48,090 bases of DNA from Methanobacteriota archaeon. Its GTDB lineage: Archaea; Thermoplasmatota; Poseidoniia; Poseidoniales; Thalassarchaeaceae. Below, piece by piece: positions 28,558 to 37,196 of the stretch; the stretch's first letter is position 1, and every line of letters begins with the position of its first letter. A program made the translations under genes and the position numbers. The stretch is from assembly GCA_002708695.1 (NCBI GenBank), contig PAOZ01000013.1, positions 1 through 48,090 of the forward strand, written 5' to 3'. The notes beneath the pieces were generated by a model. That model made no database searches and was not told the DNA's origin. It saw nothing but the letters and a program-made list of their open reading frames with translations.

Positions 28558-29844
28558 ATGAGCGGGGGGTCAGATGAGGTCGAGGCAAGGGCGGCCGAGG
28601 TTCGAGTAATCAGAGATCCACTATATGGAGACATCAGAATTTCTGACGATGTAAAGTCCTTGATTGACACTTCAACATTCCAACGACTTCATCGGATAAA
28701 GCAATTATCTACCTGCGATCTAGTTTTTCCTGGAGCCACACATTCACGTTTTTCTCATTCATTGGGTGCATTTCATTTGGCTTCTTTAATTGTTGAACGT
28801 TTGGACAAATTACATCCTGGATGGATTTCTGAACTTGATTCCAAGCTTGTTAGATACGCTGCATTATTACATGATATTGGCCATCCTCCTTATTCGCATA
28901 TGTTGGAAGATCGAACAATTTTCATGACGTTTCATGGACACGAAGCATGGGGTTGGAAAATTATCGATGATCCAAATAATGACCTGAGACAGGCTCTCAT
29001 CCAAGTCATTGGTGAATCCGGTATTTCTCGATTGAAAGATATCTATGCTGGCCGAGTACATCCAATTGCTTTGCATGAAATTGTTAGCAGTCAATTAGAT
29101 GTTGACAGATTAGATTACTTGCTTAGAGATCAATATCATTCTGGTGCTGATGTTGGAACTTATGATGTTCAGCGGATATTTAGGTCACTACGAATTGATG
29201 AAAATGGCTCATTGCGCTTACATCAAAATGGAGTGCCTGCTGTTGAATCATATTTACTTACAAGATTGCATATGTACAAATTGGTATATTTCCATAAATT
29301 GAATATTCTTACTTCTGAATACCATCGAAAGGCATTACGAAGGGCTGGAGAACTAGCATCACTAGGAAAAATAGAGTTGAATGATGCGATAAAAGGCATG
29401 CTTCTTTCACCCAATTTAGATTCATTTGGTTATCTTTCATTAGATGATTCAGTGGTCTCTTCTGCAATTTCTTCTTGGAGGGAAAGTGAGGATCAAGAAC
29501 TCCGATTTTGGGTTGATAGAATATTATCTCGCGATTCATTTCACAAGAGAATACGAATTCCTGGTTTAACACCTGAACATGTAGAACGATGCATGATTGC
29601 AATTTCTGCGGAAATATCTTCTGCTGGTTTTGATCCTGTCAGAGACCTCATTTTAGCAAGAGTAGACAATGTAGGATATAGGCCATATGAAGGAGGGATT
29701 AGACTTGTTGATGGAAGAGATATTGCAGATGTTTCTTCGGTGGCATCGGCAATCACTAAAACAGTTCATGATACGATGGTTTTTGTTCCTTCTAGTGTTA
29801 GAAAGGCTTGCGAAGAAGTTGTAAAAAGTACTTTGAATGTTTGA
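28558..29844 (+). CDS. HD-domain phosphohydrolase (dNTPase/SAMHD1-like superfamily)
   Basis: 'IRDPLYGDIRISDDVKSLIDTSTFQRLHRIKQLSTCDLVFPGATHSRFSHSLGAFHLA', 'ALLHDIGHPPYSHMLE', 'SSQLDVDRLDYLLRDQYHSGADVGTYD'. Confidence 0.93.
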   Translation: MSGGSDEVEARAAEVRVIRDPLYGDIRISDDVKSLIDTSTFQRLHRIKQLSTCDLVFPGATHSRFSHSLGAFHLASLIVERLDKLHPGWISELDSKLVRYAALLHDIGHPPYSHMLEDRTIFMTFHGHEAWGWKIIDDPNNDLRQALIQVIGESGISRLKDIYAGRVHPIALHEIVSSQLDVDRLDYLLRDQYHSGADVGTYDVQRIFRSLRIDENGSLRLHQNGVPAVESYLLTRLHMYKLVYFHKLNILTSEYHRKALRRAGELASLGKIELNDAIKGMLLSPNLDSFGYLSLDDSVVSSAISSWRESEDQELRFWVDRILSRDSFHKRIRIPGLTPEHVERCMIAISAEISSAGFDPVRDLILARVDNVGYRPYEGGIRLVDGRDIADVSSVASAITKTVHDTMVFVPSSVRKACEEVVKSTLNV

Positions 29845-29883
29845 TACAACAGATTCATGACCAAAATAGTTCACGGATGTTTA

Positions 29884-29957
29884 GGACCCGTAGCTCAGTT
29901 GGTTAGAGCGCCGCGCTCATAACGCGGTGGTCATCGGTTCAAATCCGGTCGGGTCCA
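29884..29957 (+). tRNA. tRNA with CAT anticodon (elongator Met or Ile2)
   Basis: GGACCCG/CGGGTCC acceptor, GCTC/GAGC D-stem, CCGCG-CTCATAA-CGCGG anticodon arm, ATCGG-TTCAAAT-CCGGT T-arm; CCA not encoded. Anticodon stem lacks the three consecutive G-C pairs of an initiator. Confidence 0.93.
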
Positions 29958-30004
29958 CTATTTGCAGCGAAAGAGATTCAATAGGTAACGGAGTCCGGAT
30001 ATTC

Positions 30005-30943
30005 ATGAACAGGCTGTGGGTACTAGTGGGATGCCTACTTTTGGCCCCGTGCGTTTCTTCTCAGGCAAGCCCTTTGCCAACAGTTTCTATTGAATGTGAG
30101 GATGGACCACATGAGATGGAAGTTTATCCAGGATCTTCAAGGGTGGTACAAGTAAATTGTATTGTGTCCAATGATTCTATCCACACTGAAAAAATTTCTA
30201 TTTCTGTATCTTCGGATGGATTGGCAAATGCTGCACCTAGTTCCGTAAACCTAGCCCCAGGTACCGAAGAAGAAATCCAAGTGATGCTTCGTGGGGATGA
30301 AAAGATGATTCCGCAGTCTCGAAACGTTACCGTTAGTGCTACTGTTGATACCTTTAGTGGGGCTCCGTGTGCAACTTGTGAACCTCAAACAGTCGAATTC
30401 TTTGTGGATATTGTCCAATACGCTGACTTTGCAGTTTCTGCTAGGACTGGTGTTTTACAATTGGATCCAGATTCATCTTCAGATGTATCGTTTGATATTC
30501 ACAATGAAGGCAATTCAGACGATTCTTTTTCTGTAGTCATTGAAAATAGAAGTGGATTAGAGGAACTTGGTTTTACCTTTTCTGTGAATGACACTGGGAA
30601 ACTTTCATCTGGAGAACGTCTCCCATATTCGTTCACTGTGTATGCCTCTTCTGAAATTTCTGAAACGGATATTCAGGTTTCAGTGAAATTTGTGTCTGAC
30701 TTTGATAATTCAATAATTGAGATGTCTGAATTTGTTCTTCGTTCTGATGGGGCACCTGACCCCATTATTGCTCTTGGAAGTGATGATACTGCATTGCTTT
30801 ACGGAGGAATTTCGGTTGCTGGTCTAATGATTGTGCTTCTTGTTTCATTTATTGCAATGAGATCAATGCGTCGTCGAAAAGTGATTGCATTTAGTGAAGA
30901 ATTCGATGGTTTTGATGATTTCGAAGATTTAGACGACTTCTGA
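30005..30943 (+). CDS. Surface protein with Ig-like/NEW3-type domains and C-terminal TM
   Basis: ATG at 30005: 'MNRLWVLVGCLLLAPCVSSQASP' signal; TM 'LLYGGISVAGLMIVLLVSFIAM'; acidic tail 'EEFDGFDDFEDLDDF'. Confidence 0.85.
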   Translation: MNRLWVLVGCLLLAPCVSSQASPLPTVSIECEDGPHEMEVYPGSSRVVQVNCIVSNDSIHTEKISISVSSDGLANAAPSSVNLAPGTEEEIQVMLRGDEKMIPQSRNVTVSATVDTFSGAPCATCEPQTVEFFVDIVQYADFAVSARTGVLQLDPDSSSDVSFDIHNEGNSDDSFSVVIENRSGLEELGFTFSVNDTGKLSSGERLPYSFTVYASSEISETDIQVSVKFVSDFDNSIIEMSEFVLRSDGAPDPIIALGSDDTALLYGGISVAGLMIVLLVSFIAMRSMRRRKVIAFSEEFDGFDDFEDLDDF

Positions 30944-31020
30944 TTAATGATGTTTGGAGTCCCACATTTAGGGGCCAACTTCTTAATACGGGGTGGGTAC
31001 CACGGAGTATTGGTGATAGC

Positions 31021-31956
31021 GTGAAGTCAGTCCGCACAGTTTTGGTGTTTCTATTGATATACGGTTTCAGTATGTGGGCTGGGGCTGCAGGTAATGTAAC
31101 CGCGCAAGCCTCTCCGAACCCTGATATTGGTATTGTTTGTTCTCCAGCAAACTTCCCTATTGAGGTGTTCCCAGGAGCTGCAAGAACAGGTACTACATAT
31201 TGTACTTTGAACAATCCAACTGCTTATTCTGAAAATGTGGCAATCACAGTAACTGCTGGTGGGCTAGCATATGCTGCGCCGGGTACTGTAACTGTAGGCG
31301 CCGGCCAAGAAGTAACATTCGAAGTATCGGTCAGAGGAGACCAAAGAATGGCTGAAGGTCAACGCACTGTTTCAATCACTGCCCGTGTAGATACTGCCAC
31401 AGGGGTGCCTTGTGGAACTTGTACTCCTAAGACTACATCCGTTCTTGTAGTGATTAAGCAGTTTAGCCGACTTCGAGTAGAAGCTGATGAACCATTCAAG
31501 CAACTTCGACCCAAGGTCGATTATACTTTCAATTTCAAGGTATACAACGATGGTAATGCATATGATCGATTCAATATTGATGTTGCAAACCGTGAAGACT
31601 TGGAAGACGCTGGTTTCCAAATCTCTCTTCCACAGGTATCTACTGAGATTGAGGCCCAAGCACCTCCTGACAATGTACGTGTGATTATGAGGACTCCAAA
31701 GGTACAAGGTTGGTCCGATATCTATTACCAACTGCAATTCCAAGCAACTAGTGATTATTCGGTTAGGACTGAAGGAATTCCAAATTATCAGGTTCAGATG
31801 GTAACCATTTACATTCGAGGAATTTATCTTCCTGGTTTCGAATTGATTGGTTCTGTAATGATGATTGGTCTAGCAGCAGCAGCAATTGCTCGTCGTACCA
31901 ATATTACTGACGATGAAGATGTAGAAGATGATGGTCTGCCCGTTTTACTTCTGTAA
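31021..31956 (+). CDS. Paralogue of the preceding surface protein
   Basis: GTG start; signal 'VLVFLLIYGFSMWAGAAGNVTAQASP'; collinear similarity with the upstream protein, including 'TGVPCGTCTPKT' vs 'SGAPCATCEPQT'; C-terminal TM. Confidence 0.85.
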   Translation: MKSVRTVLVFLLIYGFSMWAGAAGNVTAQASPNPDIGIVCSPANFPIEVFPGAARTGTTYCTLNNPTAYSENVAITVTAGGLAYAAPGTVTVGAGQEVTFEVSVRGDQRMAEGQRTVSITARVDTATGVPCGTCTPKTTSVLVVIKQFSRLRVEADEPFKQLRPKVDYTFNFKVYNDGNAYDRFNIDVANREDLEDAGFQISLPQVSTEIEAQAPPDNVRVIMRTPKVQGWSDIYYQLQFQATSDYSVRTEGIPNYQVQMVTIYIRGIYLPGFELIGSVMMIGLAAAAIARRTNITDDEDVEDDGLPVLLL

Positions 31957-32047
31957 CGTCGGCATTTGTCAGAAATTTGAATAATCCCGTTTAGGGTGCT
32001 ATATCTAGCCAACGGATTCATAACCTCCGAGTGGAGAGAATGTATCG

Positions 32048-33289
32048 ATGTCAGGCGGATTATTAGATCGCGTGGAAGAAGATGAGGAAGCAGAAGAGGT
32101 AGTTGAGGAGGTACTTGCAGCATCACCAGAGACAGGTCTTTTGTCTAGAGAGAAGTCAAATTCAGATGATGAGGGTGCCGAAATTACGATGACAGATTCT
32201 CTGAAAATGATCGGTTTAGTAATGATTTTACCCTATTTTTTGATTATGTGGTTTGATGTATATCTGCCATATTCTATGTCCTCTTATCTTTGGCTAATCA
32301 TAATTGCAACTGCTGGAATAGTGTGGTGGCAATTAGACATTGGAAATCCATTGGAATCTGGTGGAGTGAAAATGACCTCTAGTGTAATAGTTGTAGTAGT
32401 TACATTCTTGCTTATCCTACCTCCATTACTATTGGGCAATGTGTTGGTTGGCACAATGTCATTTGGAGGAATAGATTACGAAGAAGACGGTTCTGCATTG
32501 GAGGTGACAATTCGACAGAATGGTGGAACAGGATCTTATGATGCAGTTGTAGCAATTACTTACGGTACTCAGGATGCTTATTCTGGAACCCACACATTCA
32601 GTATCGATCAGTCAGATGGTTATGGGAAGCATGGAACCTTTAGTATAGATACATCCGCATTTTATTCTGGAAATGCACTTGGGGATAGTGGTGCAGATTA
32701 CACAATGACAGTTACTGTTGGAGACTCAGTTTGGGAACGTACGCTTGATGCTAACTTCCTCACTAGGACAATTACTGGCGCTGATACGGGGGTAACTGCA
32801 GTAATGACCGATAATTGCGATGATCCTAATCTAGAAAGATGTCTAGTAGGCGTGGGATTGAGTGTTTCATCAGGTCTTGCATCTGCTGCATCTCCTGTGG
32901 CCATGCCCCTAGCTAATTACAATCTCACTGCAACTCTATCTGGGCCAGGAGGGGCAGCAATTGCTTATCCAGTTGTGGAAGTAGTACGTACTTCAGCTTC
33001 GTGGGATACCGATGGAGGAGCATATGGCACCGGTTCTGCAATAGTTGGAGATTGGGGTTCTCAACTACAATTGCAAGGAAGTGAAGAACGAGATAGCATT
33101 TCGATTATCTTGAAGGATGACTGGCAAAGTAGCGACTATGGTTGCTATACTCTTTCAGTGAGCATTACTCAAGATTCATTCTGGGGTTCTGAGACAGTTA
33201 CTTCTTCTAGCGAATATACCTTCGAAATTGAAGACCAACAAGGTGAAGAAAACGAACCCGATAGGGAAAGATGGATTCCAGGTTGTTAA
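32048..33289 (+). CDS. Hypothetical membrane protein with acidic N-terminus, about 3 TMs and an extracytoplasmic beta-rich region
   Basis: ATG at 32048; 'MIGLVMILPYFLIMWFDVYLPYSMSSYLWLIIIATAGIVWW' and 'SSVIVVVVTFLLILPPLLLGNVLVG'. Confidence 0.75.
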   Translation: MSGGLLDRVEEDEEAEEVVEEVLAASPETGLLSREKSNSDDEGAEITMTDSLKMIGLVMILPYFLIMWFDVYLPYSMSSYLWLIIIATAGIVWWQLDIGNPLESGGVKMTSSVIVVVVTFLLILPPLLLGNVLVGTMSFGGIDYEEDGSALEVTIRQNGGTGSYDAVVAITYGTQDAYSGTHTFSIDQSDGYGKHGTFSIDTSAFYSGNALGDSGADYTMTVTVGDSVWERTLDANFLTRTITGADTGVTAVMTDNCDDPNLERCLVGVGLSVSSGLASAASPVAMPLANYNLTATLSGPGGAAIAYPVVEVVRTSASWDTDGGAYGTGSAIVGDWGSQLQLQGSEERDSISIILKDDWQSSDYGCYTLSVSITQDSFWGSETVTSSSEYTFEIEDQQGEENEPDRERWIPGC

Positions 33290-35002
33290 TTATTCATTGA
33301 CATCTTCATTTTCTATTGTTCCAGATGAACGTTCTTTCTTCTCTTCATCTCGAGCCTTTTCAGCGGATAATGATACTTGTAAAATCCATATTCCTCCACC
33401 TACAAGAAGGATGAAAACAACTACTATGATTGGTAGGACTCCCAAACCACTTTCTTGTTGTATAGCCGCTGTCCACATCACCTCATCTGAATCTACAGGT
33501 TCTCCTCCATACGATCCTGCTACTGCTAATTGTGAAGGCTGAATCACCCCGCAACTAATGGTAGTATTGCCTGGTTCAAACATATTCCAATTAAATTCGA
33601 CAGAACGAGTTTCTCCACCTGGTATCTCCAAAATTGGATAACCTCCAACATCTGCTACAGATCCATTTCCTAGGAAGCATTCGAGAGCAATTCTAGCATC
33701 TCCTCCACCTGAATTGGTTATTGTAGCATTCATTTTGATTCGACTGTCTACAGAGTTAGTTTCTTGTTCGGGTGTAATACTATCAATAGATAGAACAGGT
33801 AGGTTCGAGGAAGTATAATTCGTTAATGATTCAATAGGAAGAGGTTCATTGCTTCCATAATCAGTTAATTGAGCATTCCAAGCAGTTTTGTATGAATTTA
33901 TCACAATAGTAGCTTGCTCGTTCCAAACACTTCCATCTGAGAATCCAATCTCTACAGTTCTCTTTGGTAGAGTCATGAGTCCGTTCGCATCAACAGGAAT
34001 TGGATTCGTAGTTTCAGGAGGGTAACCAAAATCTGTCATCGAAGCTATTACCTCGTTAGCACGAAACTGAATTTGTTGCTCTAATTGTCGTTCCCAGAAA
34101 TCAACTAGAGTACCTCGGACAATACTGCCCTGTAAATCCAGCGTAGTATCTATTCCAGCAGTAACATGGTGATCGTCTCTACTGTCCCTCATATCTGCTT
34201 CTAGGTGAATTTGAGCGTCATTACTGGCAATAATTGGCGTAGATTGTGCAAGAATTCCATTCAAGTCCATTGTCCCATCGACAATGATTTCTGCCCCTAC
34301 AATAGAAGCATTTGTTCCTCTTAGTTCTCCGAGGATATTTATGTCAAAGTGATTTTCTGATGTGATCATCCAATTTTCATGTGGAATTGCGTCCCAGTTA
34401 TCGAAATTTAGGGTTGTCCCATCTTCGTATTCAAAGATCAATATAGAATCTAGAATCAAATTTAATGATTGAATTCCAGTAAATTCAATCCAGGTATCAT
34501 CTGAATTTGATTCAAATGAAATATTATGTTGTGTCCCAATCATAGGGGTAGAAATACCATCTACGACTGCATTAAACCCATCCAGAATTGTTCCCTCAAA
34601 TGCATGTATGGCGAGTGTTGCACCATCTTCAATAGTTGAATTATCAATGAAAATTCGTGACCTACTTCCTAGGTCATTATTTCTCATCCATGTGTATGCT
34701 GCATCATTAATTTCTGCAATCAATTTTCCTTCATCAAGATTGATAGTTCCTCCTGCTTCAACTATAATTTGACTTCCTTCAGATACAGTAAGTTCAGATT
34801 GAATTGTTAATATTGCACCAGAGGAAACAATTACGGTTCCATTGAGATGATCATCTTGGCTCCAAGTATGCTCTCCCGTAATTGTAATGCTTGCTCCACC
34901 ATCGGGGGGCTCACTTGCAGATACAGATGAAACAATAGGGCTAACTCCCATTAAAATTAGCATCAAAAATAGTAGAGATGACCTCATGATTGTCTTATTC
35001 AT
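33290..35002 (-). CDS. Hypothetical secreted protein, probable beta-helix/adhesin-like with C-terminal TM
   Basis: Signal 'MNKTIMRSSLLFLMLILMGVSPIVSSVSA'; 'LNGTVIVSSGAILTIQSELTVSEGSQIIVEAGGTINLDEGKLIAE' is a beta-helix-like pattern; TM 'GVLPIIVVVFILLVGGGIWILQV'. Confidence 0.8.
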   Translation of the reverse strand: MNKTIMRSSLLFLMLILMGVSPIVSSVSASEPPDGGASITITGEHTWSQDDHLNGTVIVSSGAILTIQSELTVSEGSQIIVEAGGTINLDEGKLIAEINDAAYTWMRNNDLGSRSRIFIDNSTIEDGATLAIHAFEGTILDGFNAVVDGISTPMIGTQHNISFESNSDDTWIEFTGIQSLNLILDSILIFEYEDGTTLNFDNWDAIPHENWMITSENHFDINILGELRGTNASIVGAEIIVDGTMDLNGILAQSTPIIASNDAQIHLEADMRDSRDDHHVTAGIDTTLDLQGSIVRGTLVDFWERQLEQQIQFRANEVIASMTDFGYPPETTNPIPVDANGLMTLPKRTVEIGFSDGSVWNEQATIVINSYKTAWNAQLTDYGSNEPLPIESLTNYTSSNLPVLSIDSITPEQETNSVDSRIKMNATITNSGGGDARIALECFLGNGSVADVGGYPILEIPGGETRSVEFNWNMFEPGNTTISCGVIQPSQLAVAGSYGGEPVDSDEVMWTAAIQQESGLGVLPIIVVVFILLVGGGIWILQVSLSAEKARDEEKKERSSGTIENEDVNE

Positions 35003-35070
35003 ACCTCTACTAATTGTCCGAGGTGTTTCAATATCTCCCCGAACTGTTTGTTATTATGAATTAGAAGAGT

Positions 35071-35772
35071 ATGATTGAAAGGCCTAGTCATAGAATTTTG
35101 TTTATGGTGCCAGAGGGCTTGTTCGGAGTCTTTGATCCAATGGGCGTTCTTGCGCTCTTGTTACTCTATGGTCCAGCATATCTTTCCAATACTGGTGCAA
35201 TGATATTTGGTAAAGCGATTCCAAAAATTACTGGAATGAGAGTTTGGGTAATTGATGGAGGAAAGGATTGGAAGGATGGAAACAGATTCCTTGGAGATGG
35301 TAAATCATGGAATGGCCTCCTAGGAGGGCCATTATTGAGTGGATTTCTAACCATGCTTGCAACCTATTTATGGCATGGCCATGGTCTCGAATCGAAACCA
35401 TTCTACGACCCTTTGATGGGAATGGCTAGTGCAGATCCTTGGTTTGCAGTATTCGGATTATATGGTTCCGCATTTTTCATTGGATATGTTCTTGGATTCG
35501 GCAGCTTAGTTGGTGATTCCTTGGGTTCTTTTGTAAAGCGTCGTAGAGGATTAAAGAGAGAAGGAGAAGTATCTTCGAAGGCCCCTCTTTTAGATACCCT
35601 TCCTTTCGCTATTGTTTGTTTTATCTTTGGATTAGTTTTGTTTCCAAACCAGTTGTATGGGTCTCATCAACTCATTCCCTCTATGATTTGGCTACTGATT
35701 TTAACTCCAATTATTCATCGTTCAGTGAATGTTTTTGGCTACAAAATTGGACTTAAGTCTGTGCCATACTGA
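35071..35772 (+). CDS. carS: CDP-archaeol synthase (CDP-2,3-bis-(O-geranylgeranyl)-sn-glycerol synthase, DUF46)
   Basis: 'PAYLSNTGAMIFGK', 'FLGDGKSWNGLLGGPLLSG', 'GSLVGDSLGSFVKRRRGLKREGEVSSKAPLLDTLPFAI'. Confidence 0.93.
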   Translation: MIERPSHRILFMVPEGLFGVFDPMGVLALLLLYGPAYLSNTGAMIFGKAIPKITGMRVWVIDGGKDWKDGNRFLGDGKSWNGLLGGPLLSGFLTMLATYLWHGHGLESKPFYDPLMGMASADPWFAVFGLYGSAFFIGYVLGFGSLVGDSLGSFVKRRRGLKREGEVSSKAPLLDTLPFAIVCFIFGLVLFPNQLYGSHQLIPSMIWLLILTPIIHRSVNVFGYKIGLKSVPY

Positions 35773-35811
35773 TTGTCAATCATTATGAATCATCCTTGGT
35801 CTATTGGTGGT

Positions 35812-37089
35812 ATGGGACGATCAGTACTCGTAGTTGGCGGAGGGGGTAGAGAGCATGCACTTGCTATTGGTCTTGTGGAAAGCCCTTCTGTAAGTTCAGT
35901 TCATGTTGCCCCCGGTAATGCAGGTACGTCTCAGATAGCTACCAACCATGATATCTCTGCTACAGATGTTGAAGCACAAGTAAAGTTGGCTAAATCTTTA
36001 GATGTAGACTTGGTTGTTGTAGGACCCGAAGCACCGTTGGTTGCTGGTTTATCTGATGAATTAAGGAAGATTGGGATTCCAAGTTTCGGCCCACATGCTG
36101 CAGGCGCAATGTTGGAAGGAAGCAAGGATTTTGCGAAACAAGTCATGCTTGATTTGGGTATCCCAACTGCAAGTGTACAACATCTAACGATTGATTCTGA
36201 TTTGGATGAAGCTGTAGATAGATGGGGGGCGCCTTGGGTCGTAAAGAGAGATGTTCTTGCAGGAGGAAAAGGAGTAGTCGTAACTGAAGATAGAGGTGAA
36301 GCAATTGATTTTATTCAAACTTCGATTAATTCTGATGGTATGGTTTTGCTCGAAGAATTTCTTTCAGGTGAAGAAGCAAGTATGTTAGTAATGATGGATG
36401 AATCAGGTTTTGTTGCATTGCCTTGTAGCCAAGATCACAAGCGTGTGGGTGAAGGAGATGTGGGCCTCAATACAGGAGGAATGGGTGCGTATGCACCTGC
36501 ACCTGTCGTTACTCCAGAAGTACATGCGAGAGCAATTTCCGAGATTGTTGAACCCATGCACGCATATCTTTCATCTCAAGAAATCCCCTATCGTGGCTGT
36601 TTATATGTTGGCTTAATGATTGATTCGGAAGGTTCTCCTTCTGTGGTTGAATACAATGTCCGTTTTGGTGATCCCGAGACACAGGTAACAGTCCCATTGA
36701 TTTCTAGTGATTTGTTTGACTTACTTTTGGCAGTGGCTCAAGGTAATTTGTCTGAATCCATGCCTTCTTTCTCAGATGCTCATGCATTAACAGTAGTCCT
36801 TTCTGCGGAAGGTTACCCTGGTCCTCCAGTTAAGGGGCGATTAATCACCGGAAATGTTTCTGCGGATTGGATAAGATCACCGGATGGCAAATGTACCATA
36901 CATCATGCTGGAACCAGTATTGTCGATGGTGTACTAATTTCTACTGGTGGACGAGTACTCGCTGCGACAGGAATTTCTAGTGATTCATTGGAACATGCTA
37001 GAGAACTTGCGTATCAACGTCTTTCAGATGTCCAACTCGAGGGTTCTTTCTTCCGTAGAGATATTGGCCATAAAGTACTGAAAAAGTAG
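35812..37089 (+). CDS. purD: Phosphoribosylamine-glycine ligase
   Basis: 'MGRSVLVVGGGGREHALAIGLVESPSVSSVHVAPGNAGTSQ', 'GPEAPLVAGLSDELRKIGIPSFGP', 'VVKRDVLAGGKGVVV'. Upstream ATG at 35785 also possible. Confidence 0.95.
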   Translation: MGRSVLVVGGGGREHALAIGLVESPSVSSVHVAPGNAGTSQIATNHDISATDVEAQVKLAKSLDVDLVVVGPEAPLVAGLSDELRKIGIPSFGPHAAGAMLEGSKDFAKQVMLDLGIPTASVQHLTIDSDLDEAVDRWGAPWVVKRDVLAGGKGVVVTEDRGEAIDFIQTSINSDGMVLLEEFLSGEEASMLVMMDESGFVALPCSQDHKRVGEGDVGLNTGGMGAYAPAPVVTPEVHARAISEIVEPMHAYLSSQEIPYRGCLYVGLMIDSEGSPSVVEYNVRFGDPETQVTVPLISSDLFDLLLAVAQGNLSESMPSFSDAHALTVVLSAEGYPGPPVKGRLITGNVSADWIRSPDGKCTIHHAGTSIVDGVLISTGGRVLAATGISSDSLEHARELAYQRLSDVQLEGSFFRRDIGHKVLKK

Positions 37090-37091
37090 TC

Positions 37092-37097
37092 TTTTTT
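37092..37097 (+). terminator. Possible T-tract terminator after purD
   Basis: T6 run ('gtcttttttgcg') just after the purD stop and before aglB; archaeal termination often uses oligo-T. Confidence 0.35.
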
Positions 37098-37162
37098 GCG
37101 TGTTATTTTCCGGTACCGTACCCGTGACCGTTATTAAGACAAGTCAGGTGGGCGCGATGCTA

Positions 37163-37176
37163 CAGCCTACAGGCTG
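37163..37176 (+). promoter_or_regulatory. Small perfect hairpin in the aglB leader (CAGCC-TACA-GGCTG)
   Basis: 5-bp stem and 4-nt loop read directly, 20 nt upstream of ATG 37197, followed by 'gagagga'. Confidence 0.4.
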
Positions 37177-37196
37177 AAACACCGAGAGGAAAAAAC

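Noticed and set aside
29927-30004. N-terminal extension of the ORF starting at 29927
   Set aside because: It overlaps the tRNA; the ATG at 30005 directly precedes a good signal peptide.
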